Positions 16,056 to 24,296 of a stretch of 64,000 nucleotides of DNA are shown in pieces. Below the pieces are notes generated by a model that was not told where the DNA came from, ran no database searches, and saw nothing but the letters and a program-made list of their open reading frames with translations. The DNA is taken from positions 1,736,001-1,800,000 of the forward strand of contig OZ251980.1 of NCBI GenBank assembly GCA_965246745.1. The letters run 5' to 3'. The stretch is from JANXMY01 sp965246745. Lineage in GTDB: Bacteria > Armatimonadota > Armatimonadia > Armatimonadales > Capsulimonadaceae. Position numbers and translations under genes: made by a program. Each line of letters begins with the position of its first letter. Within the stretch, counting starts at the first letter, position 1.

Positions 16056-17293
16056 CACCAGCGTGTTCCTCCCAGGTCGCCGCGTGTCCAAAGCTGGCCC
16101 AAACGGTAGTTTTCAAGCCAAATACCTAAGTCTTCGGCAGCGAGCCGTTTCATTTGTGTCTGCCCCTGGTGCTTCTCGCAAACAACAACAGCGTCAGGCC
16201 GCTCGGTCATCGCATCCACTAAAATATCGGAGTGGGTTGTGACGATCAGCTGAGTCCGCTGTGAGGCTTCCACCAGCAGATCAGCGATTTTGGGCAGAAT
16301 GTCGGGGTGAAGTCCAAGTTCCGGCTCCTCAATGCAAAGCAGAGGCGGCGGCGCGGGGTCGCAAAGGAGCGCCAGAAGACAAAGATAGCGCAGAGTGCCG
16401 TCGGAGAGCCGAGTCGCCGGGATAGAAAAGCGCCCTTCCGAAAAGAAGACTTGAACTGTCCCGCCTTCGATAATCGTCTCAAAATCATCTGCGCCTTCGT
16501 ACAAATCATGGAGATGCCGGAGCATTTTATTTTTTGCGTCCGGGCTGCGGCGCATTCGGTTCAAAAAAAGGCCGAGATTTGAGAAATCTTCTTCCAGACG
16601 GTCGTTACGCATATCGGCACGCTGCGCGTCTCGAAACACGGTGTTTCTCCCGAATGCCCACTCACGATAAGCCCGAAACGCGCCGTATTGCTGCCCCAAG
16701 TAGGTGATTTCCGGGTATTGCTCCGGGTCTTTGCGCTGGACAAGAATAGACTGGTCGGCTTCAACGGTCTCGCGCTTTAATCCACGCTGTTCCCCGTTTA
16801 GGTTGACGACGGGCCTGCCTTCTTGATACTTGTAGAAAAAGAACGGGATTTCCTTGCCGGCATCTGGGCGCTCGGATTCGATACGCTCATCCCACAAGGC
16901 AAATTTTTGGTCTTCGGCTTGAAAGCTAAGAACATGCCGAAGAGGTGGCTGCCCTTTGCGGTTTGCAATGACCGCGCCGACTGAGGCTGCGTTTTTCGGA
17001 GCGCCCTTCCATATCCATTCCTGTACGCCGCCGCCCCGGCGGACAGTATCCGGCAGACTGTTCGGGCTGCTGTTCGGGCAGGAGCGAAGAAGGCAAACAG
17101 CTTCAATGACGTTGGACTTGCCGGACCCATTTGCACCGATGAAAAGATTCAGCGGCCCCAGCGCAAGCTCGGGGGTATCGGGGCCGAAAGACAAAAAGTT
17201 TTTCAGATGGAGACTCCTCAGCAACGGTGAAAGAGGCTCTGCAATAAGGCTCTCGCTTCGACGAGCCGGGGATTGTGGGGATTGTGTCGTCAT
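16055..17293 (-). CDS. AAA/ABC-type ATPase (AAA_21, COG4637-like), paired with DUF4276
   Basis: A 412-residue SMC/ABC-type ATPase without the long coiled coil of RecF or SbcC. It shows Walker A GANGSGKS (residues 53-60), an ABC-signature-like RLSDGTLRYL (about 294), Walker B LLCIEEPELGLHPD (about 315-325) and the H-loop LIVTTHSDIL. The start gives a short Ser/Pro-rich leader before LKNFLSFGPD. It lies upstream of and overlaps the DUF4276 gene. Such pairs recur in accessory regions and are likely to sense or act on DNA; a role in phage defence is inference from design and context. Confidence 0.8.
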   Translation of the reverse strand: MTTQSPQSPARRSESLIAEPLSPLLRSLHLKNFLSFGPDTPELALGPLNLFIGANGSGKSNVIEAVCLLRSCPNSSPNSLPDTVRRGGGVQEWIWKGAPKNAASVGAVIANRKGQPPLRHVLSFQAEDQKFALWDERIESERPDAGKEIPFFFYKYQEGRPVVNLNGEQRGLKRETVEADQSILVQRKDPEQYPEITYLGQQYGAFRAYREWAFGRNTVFRDAQRADMRNDRLEEDFSNLGLFLNRMRRSPDAKNKMLRHLHDLYEGADDFETIIEGGTVQVFFSEGRFSIPATRLSDGTLRYLCLLALLCDPAPPPLLCIEEPELGLHPDILPKIADLLVEASQRTQLIVTTHSDILVDAMTERPDAVVVCEKHQGQTQMKRLAAEDLGIWLENYRLGQLWTRGDLGGTRW

Positions 17294-17329
17294 GGTTTGT
17301 GTCCAATCACATTGTACCCGCTGGCGGAG

Positions 17330-18847
17330 CTACCGCGCAGGCGGCAGGGGCGCACCGGGGTCGTTTGCACCGACGGCCCGCTGGAGCTGGGCGTCGGCGA
17401 TGTAAAAGTTGTAGACGGCTGTGACATATTGACTTTGGGCCTGCGTCAGCGTTGCCTGGGCGGTGGTGATGTCCAGGACCGTGCCAATGCCTTCCTTGCG
17501 CGACGCGATCACGGCGTCGTAGTTGACCTGGGCGGCGGCGACGGCGGCCTGGGCCAATCCGGCGGCTTGGAGATTGGTCTCGCGGGTGGAGTATGCCTGC
17601 TCGACTTCCAATCGCACCTGCTGGCGGGTCAGCTCGAGTTGGTTCAGGGCATTGTCGCGGGCGGCCTGGGCGACCCGGACGCTGCCCCGCGCCGCGCCGG
17701 CATCGAACAGCGGGTACGACCCGGTGACGAGAAACTGGGAATTGACCCCCCGGTAGCCGACATCGTTGGTGGCCTGGTACCCGAGCACATAGGTTCCCCG
17801 CACCGACACGCCGGCCTGGCGGCGGGCGAGGCGCAGCGCGGCTTCGCTGCTTTGCACCGATGCCTGCTGCTGCCGGACATCGGGGCGGGCCGCGAACGCC
17901 GCTGCGACGGCGCTGCCGAGCGGCGCGGCCTGAGCGGAAACGGGCGCAGGCGGGAGGGCGTCGCCGGGGGAAAGCGGGGCGATCTGCACGACGCCGCCGA
18001 CATTTAAGCCGAGCGCGTTTTTAAGCGTCGCCGAGGCGGTTTGGACAGCATTGCGGTTGTTGAGCAGGGTCACCTGGGCATTGGCAAGGTCGGACCGGGC
18101 TTGATAAATATCTTTCGCGGCGGTTGTTCCGGCATCAATCTGGGCCTGGGTCACGTCCACCGTCTGCTGGAAGCGGGCGACCTGGGCCAGCGCGACATTG
18201 ACCAGGTCTTCGTTCAAGAGAAGCTGGTAGTAGTCCTGGGTGACGGCAAGGACAATCGCCTGGCGCGTGTTTTCGGTGGCGGCGACGGCGGCGTCTACCG
18301 CCCGCCGCGCTTCGGTGTTGGCGGCTTCGCGCTGGCCGCTGTCGAAAAGCGTTTGGCTGAGATTGACGCTCAGCCCCCCGCCCCGCACGATGCTGACTTC
18401 GTTGGCGCTGCTGCTGATGACCGTTGTGTTCGTGCCCGTTCCGACCGTCGTTCCCGTGCCCGTCGTTCCCGTTCCGACCGTCGTTCCCGTTCCGGTTGTT
18501 GTCCCGACGGGTCCGGTCGGCACGGAAAACGACGCGCCGGAGCCGACCCCGTAGAGCGACTGTGAGCTGTTTTGGAACTGGTAGCTTGGGGTCAGGGTCG
18601 GATAATACTGGGACTGGGCCTGCTGTTTTTGGCCCTGCGCCGAAGTAATCTGGGTGCGGGCCGCGTACTGCTGCGGCTGCCGGCGCAGGGCCAGCGCGAT
18701 TGCCTGGGGCAGTGAAAGCGGGGCCGGGAGCGCGGGCGGCGGGGGCGGGGCGACCTGCGCCGTGGCGGGGCCAGCGCAGGCGGCGAAAGTGCAGGCGGCA
18801 AGGATGATGGCAGAAAGCGGGCGAAGACGGGGCAGCGAAACACGCAT
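17330..18847 (-). CDS. TolC-family outer-membrane efflux protein
   Basis: The 505-residue exported protein (signal peptide ending near ATAQV, residue 31) has the two-fold repeat of OEP domains: LPQAIALALRRQPQQYAARTQI, then long helices (AQGQKQQAQSQYYPTLTPSYQ; VTLLNNRNAVQTASATLKNALG; ALRLARRQAGVSV; ATLTQAQSQYVTAVYNFYIADAQLQRAVG). It would form a trimeric outer-membrane and periplasmic tunnel for drug or protein efflux. A low-complexity Thr/Gly/Val insertion (about 110-140) is encoded by imperfect 12-18-bp tandem repeats near 18430-18510. No membrane-fusion or inner-membrane partner gene is adjacent, so its substrate is unknown. Confidence 0.88.
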   Translation of the reverse strand: MRVSLPRLRPLSAIILAACTFAACAGPATAQVAPPPPPALPAPLSLPQAIALALRRQPQQYAARTQITSAQGQKQQAQSQYYPTLTPSYQFQNSSQSLYGVGSGASFSVPTGPVGTTTGTGTTVGTGTTGTGTTVGTGTNTTVISSSANEVSIVRGGGLSVNLSQTLFDSGQREAANTEARRAVDAAVAATENTRQAIVLAVTQDYYQLLLNEDLVNVALAQVARFQQTVDVTQAQIDAGTTAAKDIYQARSDLANAQVTLLNNRNAVQTASATLKNALGLNVGGVVQIAPLSPGDALPPAPVSAQAAPLGSAVAAAFAARPDVRQQQASVQSSEAALRLARRQAGVSVRGTYVLGYQATNDVGYRGVNSQFLVTGSYPLFDAGAARGSVRVAQAARDNALNQLELTRQQVRLEVEQAYSTRETNLQAAGLAQAAVAAAQVNYDAVIASRKEGIGTVLDITTAQATLTQAQSQYVTAVYNFYIADAQLQRAVGANDPGAPLPPAR

Positions 18848-18892
18848 GGGCGGGCTTTTCCTTTGAGGAATAGTTTACCACGCAGGGCAGGC

Positions 18893-18928
18893 AAAAATCG
18901 GCCCCGGCGGCGAGGCCGGGGCCGATTT
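18893..18928. terminator. Bidirectional intrinsic terminator
   Basis: AAAATCGGCCCCGGC (18893-18907) and GCCGGGGCCGATTTT (18914-18928) form a perfect stem with a 6-nt loop. It lies 15 bp after the DUF5666 stop codon and ends that transcript on the minus strand. Confidence 0.9.
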
Positions 18929-18943
18929 TGTCCGGGGTCTGTT

Positions 18944-19819
18944 CTACTGGCCGGGAGGCGGTCCGCCCGGCCCGCCGCCGAAGCCTCCGCCGGGACCGCC
19001 AAAGCCTCCGCCGGGACCGCCGAAGCCGCGCCCGCCGCCCCGGCCTCCGCCGAAGCCGCCGCGCCCGCCCCCACGGCCGCCCATCGGTCCCATATCCACA
19101 TTGACCGCCACAGTGGTGGCCGCAAACGTGCCGTCGTCATTGGCCGTGCCGACAGCAGCCACTTTGTCGCCGACTTTCACGGCGCTGAGAGTTGTCGCCG
19201 TGTATTTGACGACTTTGGCGCTCGGGGCCAGCTTCAAGGTCAGCGACGCCGTGGAGTCGAGCGAAAGGGTCAGCGGGCTGGTGCTTGTGACCGTGCCGCG
19301 AGCCGATGCGGTCGCCGGAGCGCCGCCGGCCGGCGAGGAGCCGCCGCCGCCATTGGGCGGCCCGCCCGGTCCGCCGCCGAATCCGCCGGCGCCGCTGAAT
19401 GGGGATTGCCCGATGGTCACCGACGATGCCGTGATGCCGGTCGGGACGCCGCGCACTTCAATCGTGTCGCCTTTTTTGAGATCAGACACCGCGGCGGCTG
19501 TCTGCGTGACGATGCTGGTGGTGCCCTGGGTTTGGATCACCTGGCCGGGGCCGCCGAACGGCGACGAGATCGTGATCGTGCCCGCCCCGGCGTCCACTGC
19601 AGAAACAGTGCCGGCGGCAAACGGCGCTCGGCCCATCCCCTGACGCCCCCCGCCACCGGGTCCGCCGAAGCCGCCACCGGGGCCGCCGAAGCCCCCACCC
19701 CCGAAGCCGCCGGGCGGGGGCGGACCGTCCTGGGCGCGAACCGCCGCCGGCCCGGAAAGCAGCGCGGCTCCGAGCAGCGCCGCCGCGCCGATTAATTTGA
19801 TCGTTTTGATCGTTTTCAT
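18944..19819 (-). CDS. Exported glycine-rich protein with two DUF5666-like domains
   Basis: A 291-residue protein with signal peptide (cleavage near AVRAQ, residue 30). Two similar beta-domains, about 68-125 (GTVSAVDAGAGTITISSPFG, then LKKGDTIEVRGVP) and about 172-240 (GTVTSTSPLTLSLDSTASLTL, then VKVGDKVAAVGTAND), match DUF5666. They are separated and flanked by GGFGGGPGG-type disordered stretches, and the tail is Gly/Arg-rich. It has AAGGAG before the ATG. It lies next to the two-component genes and its promoter carries the same 11-bp-phased box as theirs, so it is a likely target of that regulator. Function is unknown; the envelope is the likely location. Confidence 0.75.
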   Translation of the reverse strand: MKTIKTIKLIGAAALLGAALLSGPAAVRAQDGPPPPGGFGGGGFGGPGGGFGGPGGGGRQGMGRAPFAAGTVSAVDAGAGTITISSPFGGPGQVIQTQGTTSIVTQTAAAVSDLKKGDTIEVRGVPTGITASSVTIGQSPFSGAGGFGGGPGGPPNGGGGSSPAGGAPATASARGTVTSTSPLTLSLDSTASLTLKLAPSAKVVKYTATTLSAVKVGDKVAAVGTANDDGTFAATTVAVNVDMGPMGGRGGGRGGFGGGRGGGRGFGGPGGGFGGPGGGFGGGPGGPPPGQ

Positions 19820-19857
19820 TTCTAAGCTCCTTGTTTCGCGTTTCGTTCTTGTGGTTT

Positions 19858-19890
19858 ATTCTACTGACGGCAGATGAAAATGGCGTGAAA
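19858..19890 (-). promoter_or_regulatory. Promoter and OmpR-type box of the DUF5666 gene
   Basis: On the minus strand TTTCAC (19885-19890) and TTTCAT (19874-19879) start exactly 11 bp apart, followed after 10 bp by a TAGAAT -10 box (19858-19863). The layout matches the box and -10 in front of the response-regulator gene (22038-22073), where spacing is 11 bp. Binding by the neighbouring regulator is inferred. Confidence 0.65.
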
Positions 19891-19896
19891 GCGAAT

Positions 19897-21303
19897 TTAT
19901 TTTTGCGGCGCGGATTGCAGCGTCACCCGGACCGTCGTGCCCTGCCCCACCGCGCTGACAATGTCCATCGTTCCGCCGTGGGCATCGGCAATCGCGCGGC
20001 AGATCGCAAGGCCGAGGCCGGTGCCGCCGCCGGCGCGGGAGCGGGCGGCGTCGGCCCGGTAGAACCGTTCGGTGACATGCGGCAGGTGCTCAGGAGCAAT
20101 GCCGGCCCCGGTGTCGGCGACGCTGACCGTGACCATGTCTCCGTCCGCCGTCGCCGTGACGGTGATTTTGCCTTCGGCGGGCGTGTGCCGAGCGGCGTTT
20201 TCCAGCAGATTGGAAAACAAGCGGGTCAAGCTGTCGGCATGCCCGAGGATAAATGGCGGCGGCTCCGGCAGGATGACGGCAATCGGGGCGGCATCGGCGG
20301 ACGGCGGCAGGGCGGCCGCAGCGGCAGGCAGAACGTCGCCGAGCGAAACCGGCCCGAGCGGGTAGGCGCTTTGCCCGGCATCGGCCCGCGCCAGCAGCAG
20401 CAAGTCCTGCACAATGCGGGTCATCCGGTCGGCGGCGCTGTCCACTGAGCGCAGGGTTTTCTCGTACTCAGCGGCGGTGCGGGGCCGGGCCAGCGCCAGC
20501 GACGTGTTGGCTTTGATAATGGTCAGCGGGGTGCGAAGCTCGTGGGACGCGTCGGCGGCAAAGCGGCGCTGCTGCTCAAACGCCTGCTCCTGCCGGGCAA
20601 AGCCGGCTTGAAGGCGTCCCAGCATGCCGTTGATGGTATCGGCCAGAAGGGCAAACTCGTCGCCGCCGATCACCGGCAGCCGCTGCGACAGGTCTTCGGC
20701 TTCGATTTTCCCGGCCGCCGCCGCGATCCGCCGGACCGGGCGCAGGGCGCGGTCGGTCAGAAACGCCCCGCCGAGACCGGCCACCAGCAGCACCACGGGG
20801 ATGAGGTACAGAAACGTCGCGGTCATCCGCGCCCGCTCGGCGTACACATGCGTCAGCGCCGTGGCGGCCTGCGCGACCCCGATGACCCGGCCGCCGCGCA
20901 CCACCGGCAGGGAATAAACGCGGAGGTCACCGGCGGCGCTTGAAACCGTGGCATACCCTTCCTCGCCCGCTTCGGCCCGGCGCAGGCCCGCCGGGTCATA
21001 CGGCGTATCAAACGGCATCATCCCCCGGCCGTCGGCGCGGAACACATGCGGGCGCAGCTCGCCGCTAGAATCCGGCGCGTCCCCGCCGGGCGGGGGCGGG
21101 CGAAAGCGCGGCGGCGGGTCTTCCAGAATGCGCCGGACCCGGTGCGCTTTTTCGCTTAATCGCCGGTCAATCGCCGCGCTGATGGTGGCCCGCAGGGTGA
21201 CGCTGAACACAATCGCGAGGCCCGCCAGCACGAGCGCCAGCACGCCGACATTCCACAAGGCCAGCCGCACCCGCACCGAAGACAGCGAAAAGCGCGGGGT
21301 CAT
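19897..21303 (-). CDS. Sensor histidine kinase
   Basis: The inner-membrane kinase of the two-component pair, 468 residues from the ATG preceded by GGAAAG. It has membrane helix 1 (about 17-38), a periplasmic sensor (about 40-160, with a proline-rich stretch), helix 2 (about 163-185), a HAMP linker, and HisKA with the H-box FAADASHELRTPLTIIK (His about 253). The HATPase shows N-box LFSNLLENAARHTP, G1 VADTGAGIAPEHL and G2 GGTGLGLAICRAI. It lies 22 bp after the response regulator in the same operon. The signal is unknown. Confidence 0.93.
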   Translation of the reverse strand: MTPRFSLSSVRVRLALWNVGVLALVLAGLAIVFSVTLRATISAAIDRRLSEKAHRVRRILEDPPPRFRPPPPGGDAPDSSGELRPHVFRADGRGMMPFDTPYDPAGLRRAEAGEEGYATVSSAAGDLRVYSLPVVRGGRVIGVAQAATALTHVYAERARMTATFLYLIPVVLLVAGLGGAFLTDRALRPVRRIAAAAGKIEAEDLSQRLPVIGGDEFALLADTINGMLGRLQAGFARQEQAFEQQRRFAADASHELRTPLTIIKANTSLALARPRTAAEYEKTLRSVDSAADRMTRIVQDLLLLARADAGQSAYPLGPVSLGDVLPAAAAALPPSADAAPIAVILPEPPPFILGHADSLTRLFSNLLENAARHTPAEGKITVTATADGDMVTVSVADTGAGIAPEHLPHVTERFYRADAARSRAGGGTGLGLAICRAIADAHGGTMDIVSAVGQGTTVRVTLQSAPQK

Positions 21304-21325
21304 CCGAGTTTCTTTCCGGCGGGCG

Positions 21326-22027
21326 TCATGGCATGCCCCCCGCCCGCCCGGCGGCAGGCGCGGGGCCGCGCAGGACATAGCCGACCCCGTGAACCGTCCC
21401 AATCAGCTTAAACGCGTGCCCGGCGTCAATTTTGCGCCGCAGCAGGCCGACATACACGTCCACCGTGTTCGACAGCGATTCTTCGTCCAGCCAGACCCGC
21501 TCCAGGATCACTTCGCGGGTCAAGACCTGCCCCTCGCGCCCGGCCAGCGCTTCCAGCAGCGTGTACTCGCGCGGGGTCAGGGCGATTTCCACGCCCGCGC
21601 GGGTGACTCGCCGCAGCTTGGTGTCTATCGTGAGGTCGCCGACCGTCAGCGTCCGGGACTTGTGCAAATTTTCGCGCCGCAGGAGGGCCTGCACACGCGC
21701 GACCAGCTCGGCGAAGTCAAACGGCTTCGGCAGGTAATCGTCGGCCCCCAGCTCCAATCCCTGCACCCGGTCGGAAACGGCGTCCCGCGCCGTCAGCATC
21801 AGAATCGGGGTCGGGTCGCGCTCGTCCCGCAGGGTCCGGCAGAGTTCCCAGCCGTCCAGGCCCGGCAGCATAACATCTAAAATCAGCAGCGCCCAGCGCC
21901 CGTCCCGCGCCTTTGCCAGCCCGGCCGGGCCGTCGTGGACCGCCGTGACCGAGTACCCGGCCCCTTCCAGCCCTTGCTTGATCACTTCGGCAATGGGGAT
22001 TTCGTCTTCAATCAGCAGAATACGCAT
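21326..22027 (-). CDS. OmpR/PhoB-family response regulator
   Basis: A 233-residue DNA-binding regulator. Receiver domain residues 1-115 include acidic Glu7-Asp8, phosphoacceptor Asp51 (LLILDVMLPG) and Lys in YLPKPF. The C-terminal winged helix is about 130-220 (RRVTRAGVEIALTPREYTLLEAL, then SNTVDVYVGLLRRKID). The ATG at 22027 gives the conserved MRILLIEDE start. It is first in the operon with the kinase. The promoter has TTTTTCAC repeats 11 bp apart (22055-22073), suggesting autoregulation. Confidence 0.94.
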   Translation of the reverse strand: MRILLIEDEIPIAEVIKQGLEGAGYSVTAVHDGPAGLAKARDGRWALLILDVMLPGLDGWELCRTLRDERDPTPILMLTARDAVSDRVQGLELGADDYLPKPFDFAELVARVQALLRRENLHKSRTLTVGDLTIDTKLRRVTRAGVEIALTPREYTLLEALAGREGQVLTREVILERVWLDEESLSNTVDVYVGLLRRKIDAGHAFKLIGTVHGVGYVLRGPAPAAGRAGGMP

Positions 22028-22099
22028 GGTGTCAAAGAGTCTACCAGCAGAAGCGTGAAAAAGTTGTGAAAAAAGCCGCCGGGGCGGTAGAATAAGCCT
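22028..22099. promoter_or_regulatory. Divergent promoter region with phased GTGAAAAA repeats
   Basis: GTGAAAAA occurs at 22055-22062 and 22066-22073, an 11-bp period typical of OmpR/PhoB-family binding sites. Leftward, TAGACT (22038-22043) is the -10 for the response regulator. Rightward, TAGAAT (22088-22093) ends 6 nt before the epimerase ATG, so that message would be leaderless. The repeat covers the -35 position of the epimerase promoter. The regulator may therefore control both directions (inference). Confidence 0.65.
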
Positions 22100-23209
22100 A
22101 TGGGCAGCTCGCGAATTGTTTCCGTGTCGGCGCAGCCCTGGACCCTGCCGCTGGTGTCGCCGTTTGTGATTGCGGCCCGGACGGCGACCGAGGCGCGGAA
22201 TGTGCGGATTGAAATTGAAGCCGAAGGCGGCGTGTTCGGCCTCGGCGCAAGCGCCCCGGTCGGCTATGTGACAGGCGAAAGCGTCGAGTCGGTTTTGGAC
22301 GCCCTCGGCACGGTCCAAAACGCGCTGATCGGCCTGCCGATTGATCGTTTAGGCCCGCTGCTGGCCTGCGCGAACATGCTCTTGGCCGATGCCCCGGCGG
22401 CGCGGGCAGGTCTTGAAATCGCGCTGTACGACGTGTGGGCCAACGCGCGGGGCCTGCCTTTATGGCAGCATTTCGGCGGAATGCTTGGCCGGGTGACGAC
22501 CGATGTGACGATCCCGATTGTCGGCGAAACCGAAGCGGCGGCTTTGGCCCGCGCGGCGTGGGCGGACGGCTTTCGGGCACTGAAAATCAAAGTCGGGGAC
22601 ACGGCCGGGCCGGACGCCGACCTCGCCCGTGTCCGCGCCGTCTCCGAGGCTGCCCCCGGTGTGCGCCTCCGCATTGACGCAAACCAAGCGTTTGCGCCCG
22701 ATGCTGCTGTTAGGTTTGCCGCCGCGCTGATTAAAACCGGCGCAGTGATCGAGCTGCTGGAGCAGCCCGTAGACAAAAGCGACCTCACGGGCCTGAAATA
22801 TGTCCGCGAGCGCACGGCGCTGCCGGTGTTTGCCGACGAGGCCGCCCGCTCGCCCGCCGAAGTTTTGGCGCTGCTTCAGGCCGACGCCGTGGACGGCATC
22901 AATGTCAAGCTGATGAAATCGGGCATCACCGGGGCGCTTGAAATCATTGCGCTGACCCGCGTGTTCGGCAAAAAGCTGATGCTGGGCTGCATGCTCGAAA
23001 CCGGGGTCGGCATCGGCGCCGCCGGGCAGATTGCCGCCGGCACCGGGGCATTTGACTTTTTGGATTTAGACTCACACCGGCTTTTAAGGCCGGTGCCCGG
23101 CCTCGTTTGCGGGTATGCTGTGGACGGAGAAGAATTAGTTTTCGGCGAGCAGCCCGGCTGGGGCGCATTTCCGGGAACATTTGACAGCGTTTCGGCGACT
23201 AATCTTTGA
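22100..23209 (+). CDS. Dipeptide epimerase (enolase superfamily)
   Basis: Epimerises L-Ala-D/L-Glu or related dipeptides, as in recycling or use of murein peptides. The 369-residue protein has the enolase-superfamily plan: an N-terminal capping domain, then a barrel with LKIKVGD (Lys pair about 160-162), RIDANQAF (Asp about 192), LLEQPV (Glu about 219), FADEA (Asp about 244) and VKLMKSG (catalytic Lys about 269). The MLGCMLETGVGIGA segment and the final LDLDSH are typical of dipeptide epimerases rather than muconate cycloisomerases. Exact dipeptide specificity cannot be read. It is transcribed away from the two-component operon from a leaderless-type promoter. Confidence 0.88.
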   Translation: MGSSRIVSVSAQPWTLPLVSPFVIAARTATEARNVRIEIEAEGGVFGLGASAPVGYVTGESVESVLDALGTVQNALIGLPIDRLGPLLACANMLLADAPAARAGLEIALYDVWANARGLPLWQHFGGMLGRVTTDVTIPIVGETEAAALARAAWADGFRALKIKVGDTAGPDADLARVRAVSEAAPGVRLRIDANQAFAPDAAVRFAAALIKTGAVIELLEQPVDKSDLTGLKYVRERTALPVFADEAARSPAEVLALLQADAVDGINVKLMKSGITGALEIIALTRVFGKKLMLGCMLETGVGIGAAGQIAAGTGAFDFLDLDSHRLLRPVPGLVCGYAVDGEELVFGEQPGWGAFPGTFDSVSATNL

Positions 23210-23226
23210 CCAACGGGGGAACTGCT

Positions 23227-23394
23227 ATGGAACGAACAAAAAACGCGCTTTGCGCCGCGCTTGCGGCCCTGACGCTGGCCGGCCTGCTGCCGCACGCGGC
23301 GTGGGCGGACGGCGACAAAGAAAAAAAGAAAAAAGAGCCGGTGCCGATTGTGATCGGGACGCCGGTAGTCACGCCCGACCCGCCGAAAAAGTAG
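23227..23394 (+). CDS. Small exported lysine/proline-rich peptide
   Basis: A 55-residue ORF beginning at the ATG preceded by GGGGGAA. It has a signal peptide (NALCAALAALTLAGLLPHAAWA) and a short mature part of charged KEKKKKEP and VPIVIGTPVVTPDPPKK. It starts 17 nt after the epimerase stop, so it is probably co-transcribed. No family recognised. Confidence 0.55.
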   Translation: MERTKNALCAALAALTLAGLLPHAAWADGDKEKKKKEPVPIVIGTPVVTPDPPKK

Positions 23395-23540
23395 GGGCGA
23401 ACCTTGTGTTCGCCCTTTCTTGCGTTCGCCCTTTCTTGCGTTCGCCCTTTCTTGCGTTCGCCCTTTCTTGCCTGCGCCGCGCCGCAACCCATATTCGCCT
23501 GCGCCGCGCCCCATATTCGCCTACGCCGCGCCCCATATTC
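23395..23540. repeat. Compound tandem repeat array
   Basis: A TAGGGGCGAACCTTGTGTTCGCCC palindrome-like start (from 23391) leads into four copies of the 16-bp unit GTTCGCCCTTTCTTGC (23409-23472). About three copies of a 22-bp unit (CCTGCGCCGCGCCCCATATTCG, with variants) follow to about 23540. The last 22-bp copies overlap the 3' end of the WecG-family gene and encode its final residues and stop codon. The TAGGGGCGAAC...GTTCGCCC core also occurs inside repeat R2 (41063-41087). Confidence 0.85.
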
Positions 23541-24255
23541 GCTGACGCAGCACCAACAGCGCGAACTGCGGCAGGGTCATCACTTTGCTGATCTTTTTCG
23601 GGTTCTGGATCAAGCGGTACAGCCACTCAAAGCCGAACCGCTGCATAAACAGCGGCGCTCGCTTGACCCGGCCCGACAGCACATCGAACGACCCGCCGAT
23701 GCCCATAAACACCGGCACGCCGAGGGCGGCTTTGTGCCGGACAATCCATTTTTCCTGCTTGGGGATGCCGAACGCCACCATCACAATATCCGGCGCGGCG
23801 GCTTTAATCTGGGCTAAAACCGTCGGCTCCTGCTCCGGCGTGAAGTAACCGTCGCAGACCCCGACAATATGCGTTCCCGGCCACCGCGTTTGCGCTTTTT
23901 CGGCGGCCTCGGCAGCGACACCCGGCGCGGCCCCGAGAAAAAATATCCGGTAGCCCCGGCCCGGCGACAGGGCGCACAAGTGCGCCACTAAATCCACCCC
24001 TGAAACTTTGTACGACACGGGAACACCCAAAAGCCGCGACGCCAGAAGTATCCCCGCGCCGTCGGGCGTGACCAGGTCCGCCCCTTCGACAATCGCATGC
24101 AGTTCCGGGTCGTGCCGGGCGATCACCGCCATTGACGCATCCGCCGTGACGATATAATGCGGCGTCCGCTCCTGAATAAAGCGGTCAATCACGGCCAGGG
24201 TCTCGTCCACCGAGACCCGGTCCACTCGCAGCCCTAGAATCGTCACACTGTCCAT
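23521..24255 (-). CDS. WecG/TagA/CpsF-family glycosyltransferase (GT26)
   Basis: Transfers ManNAc or a related UDP-sugar to a lipid-linked acceptor in surface polysaccharide synthesis, at the cytoplasmic membrane face. The 244-residue protein shows the family blocks PHYIVTADASMAVIARHDPELHAIVEGADLVTPDGAGILLASR (near 34-75), YRIFFLGAAPGVAAEAA, IVMVAFGIPKQEKWIVRH and FMGIGGSFDVLSGRVKRAP. Its last residues (RIWGAA) and stop lie in the adjoining 22-bp tandem repeat. The ATG is 6 nt from a TATAAT box, leaving no room for a ribosome site, so the message is probably leaderless. No polysaccharide cluster is next to it. Confidence 0.9.
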   Translation of the reverse strand: MDSVTILGLRVDRVSVDETLAVIDRFIQERTPHYIVTADASMAVIARHDPELHAIVEGADLVTPDGAGILLASRLLGVPVSYKVSGVDLVAHLCALSPGRGYRIFFLGAAPGVAAEAAEKAQTRWPGTHIVGVCDGYFTPEQEPTVLAQIKAAAPDIVMVAFGIPKQEKWIVRHKAALGVPVFMGIGGSFDVLSGRVKRAPLFMQRFGFEWLYRLIQNPKKISKVMTLPQFALLVLRQRIWGAA

Positions 24256-24259
24256 GCCT

Positions 24260-24293
24260 CTATTATACCCGGCGAAGCGCTGTGGTATAATAG
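24260..24293. promoter_or_regulatory. Overlapping divergent promoters on a palindrome
   Basis: CTATTATACC (24260-24269) and GGTATAATAG (24284-24293) are perfect inverted copies 14 bp apart. Each contains a TATAAT box: the left one points to the WecG gene (ATG 6 nt away), the right one to the small ORF at 24297 (5 nt away). Each -10 box occupies the other promoter's -35 position, so the two cannot fire together. Both messages would be leaderless. Confidence 0.6.
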
Positions 24294-24296
24294 GGC

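Noticed and set aside
21304..21402. Upstream start for the histidine kinase at 21402
   Set aside because: It would overlap the response-regulator gene by 77 bp and add a non-conserved leader. The ATG at 21303 has GGAAAG and starts just before the first membrane helix.
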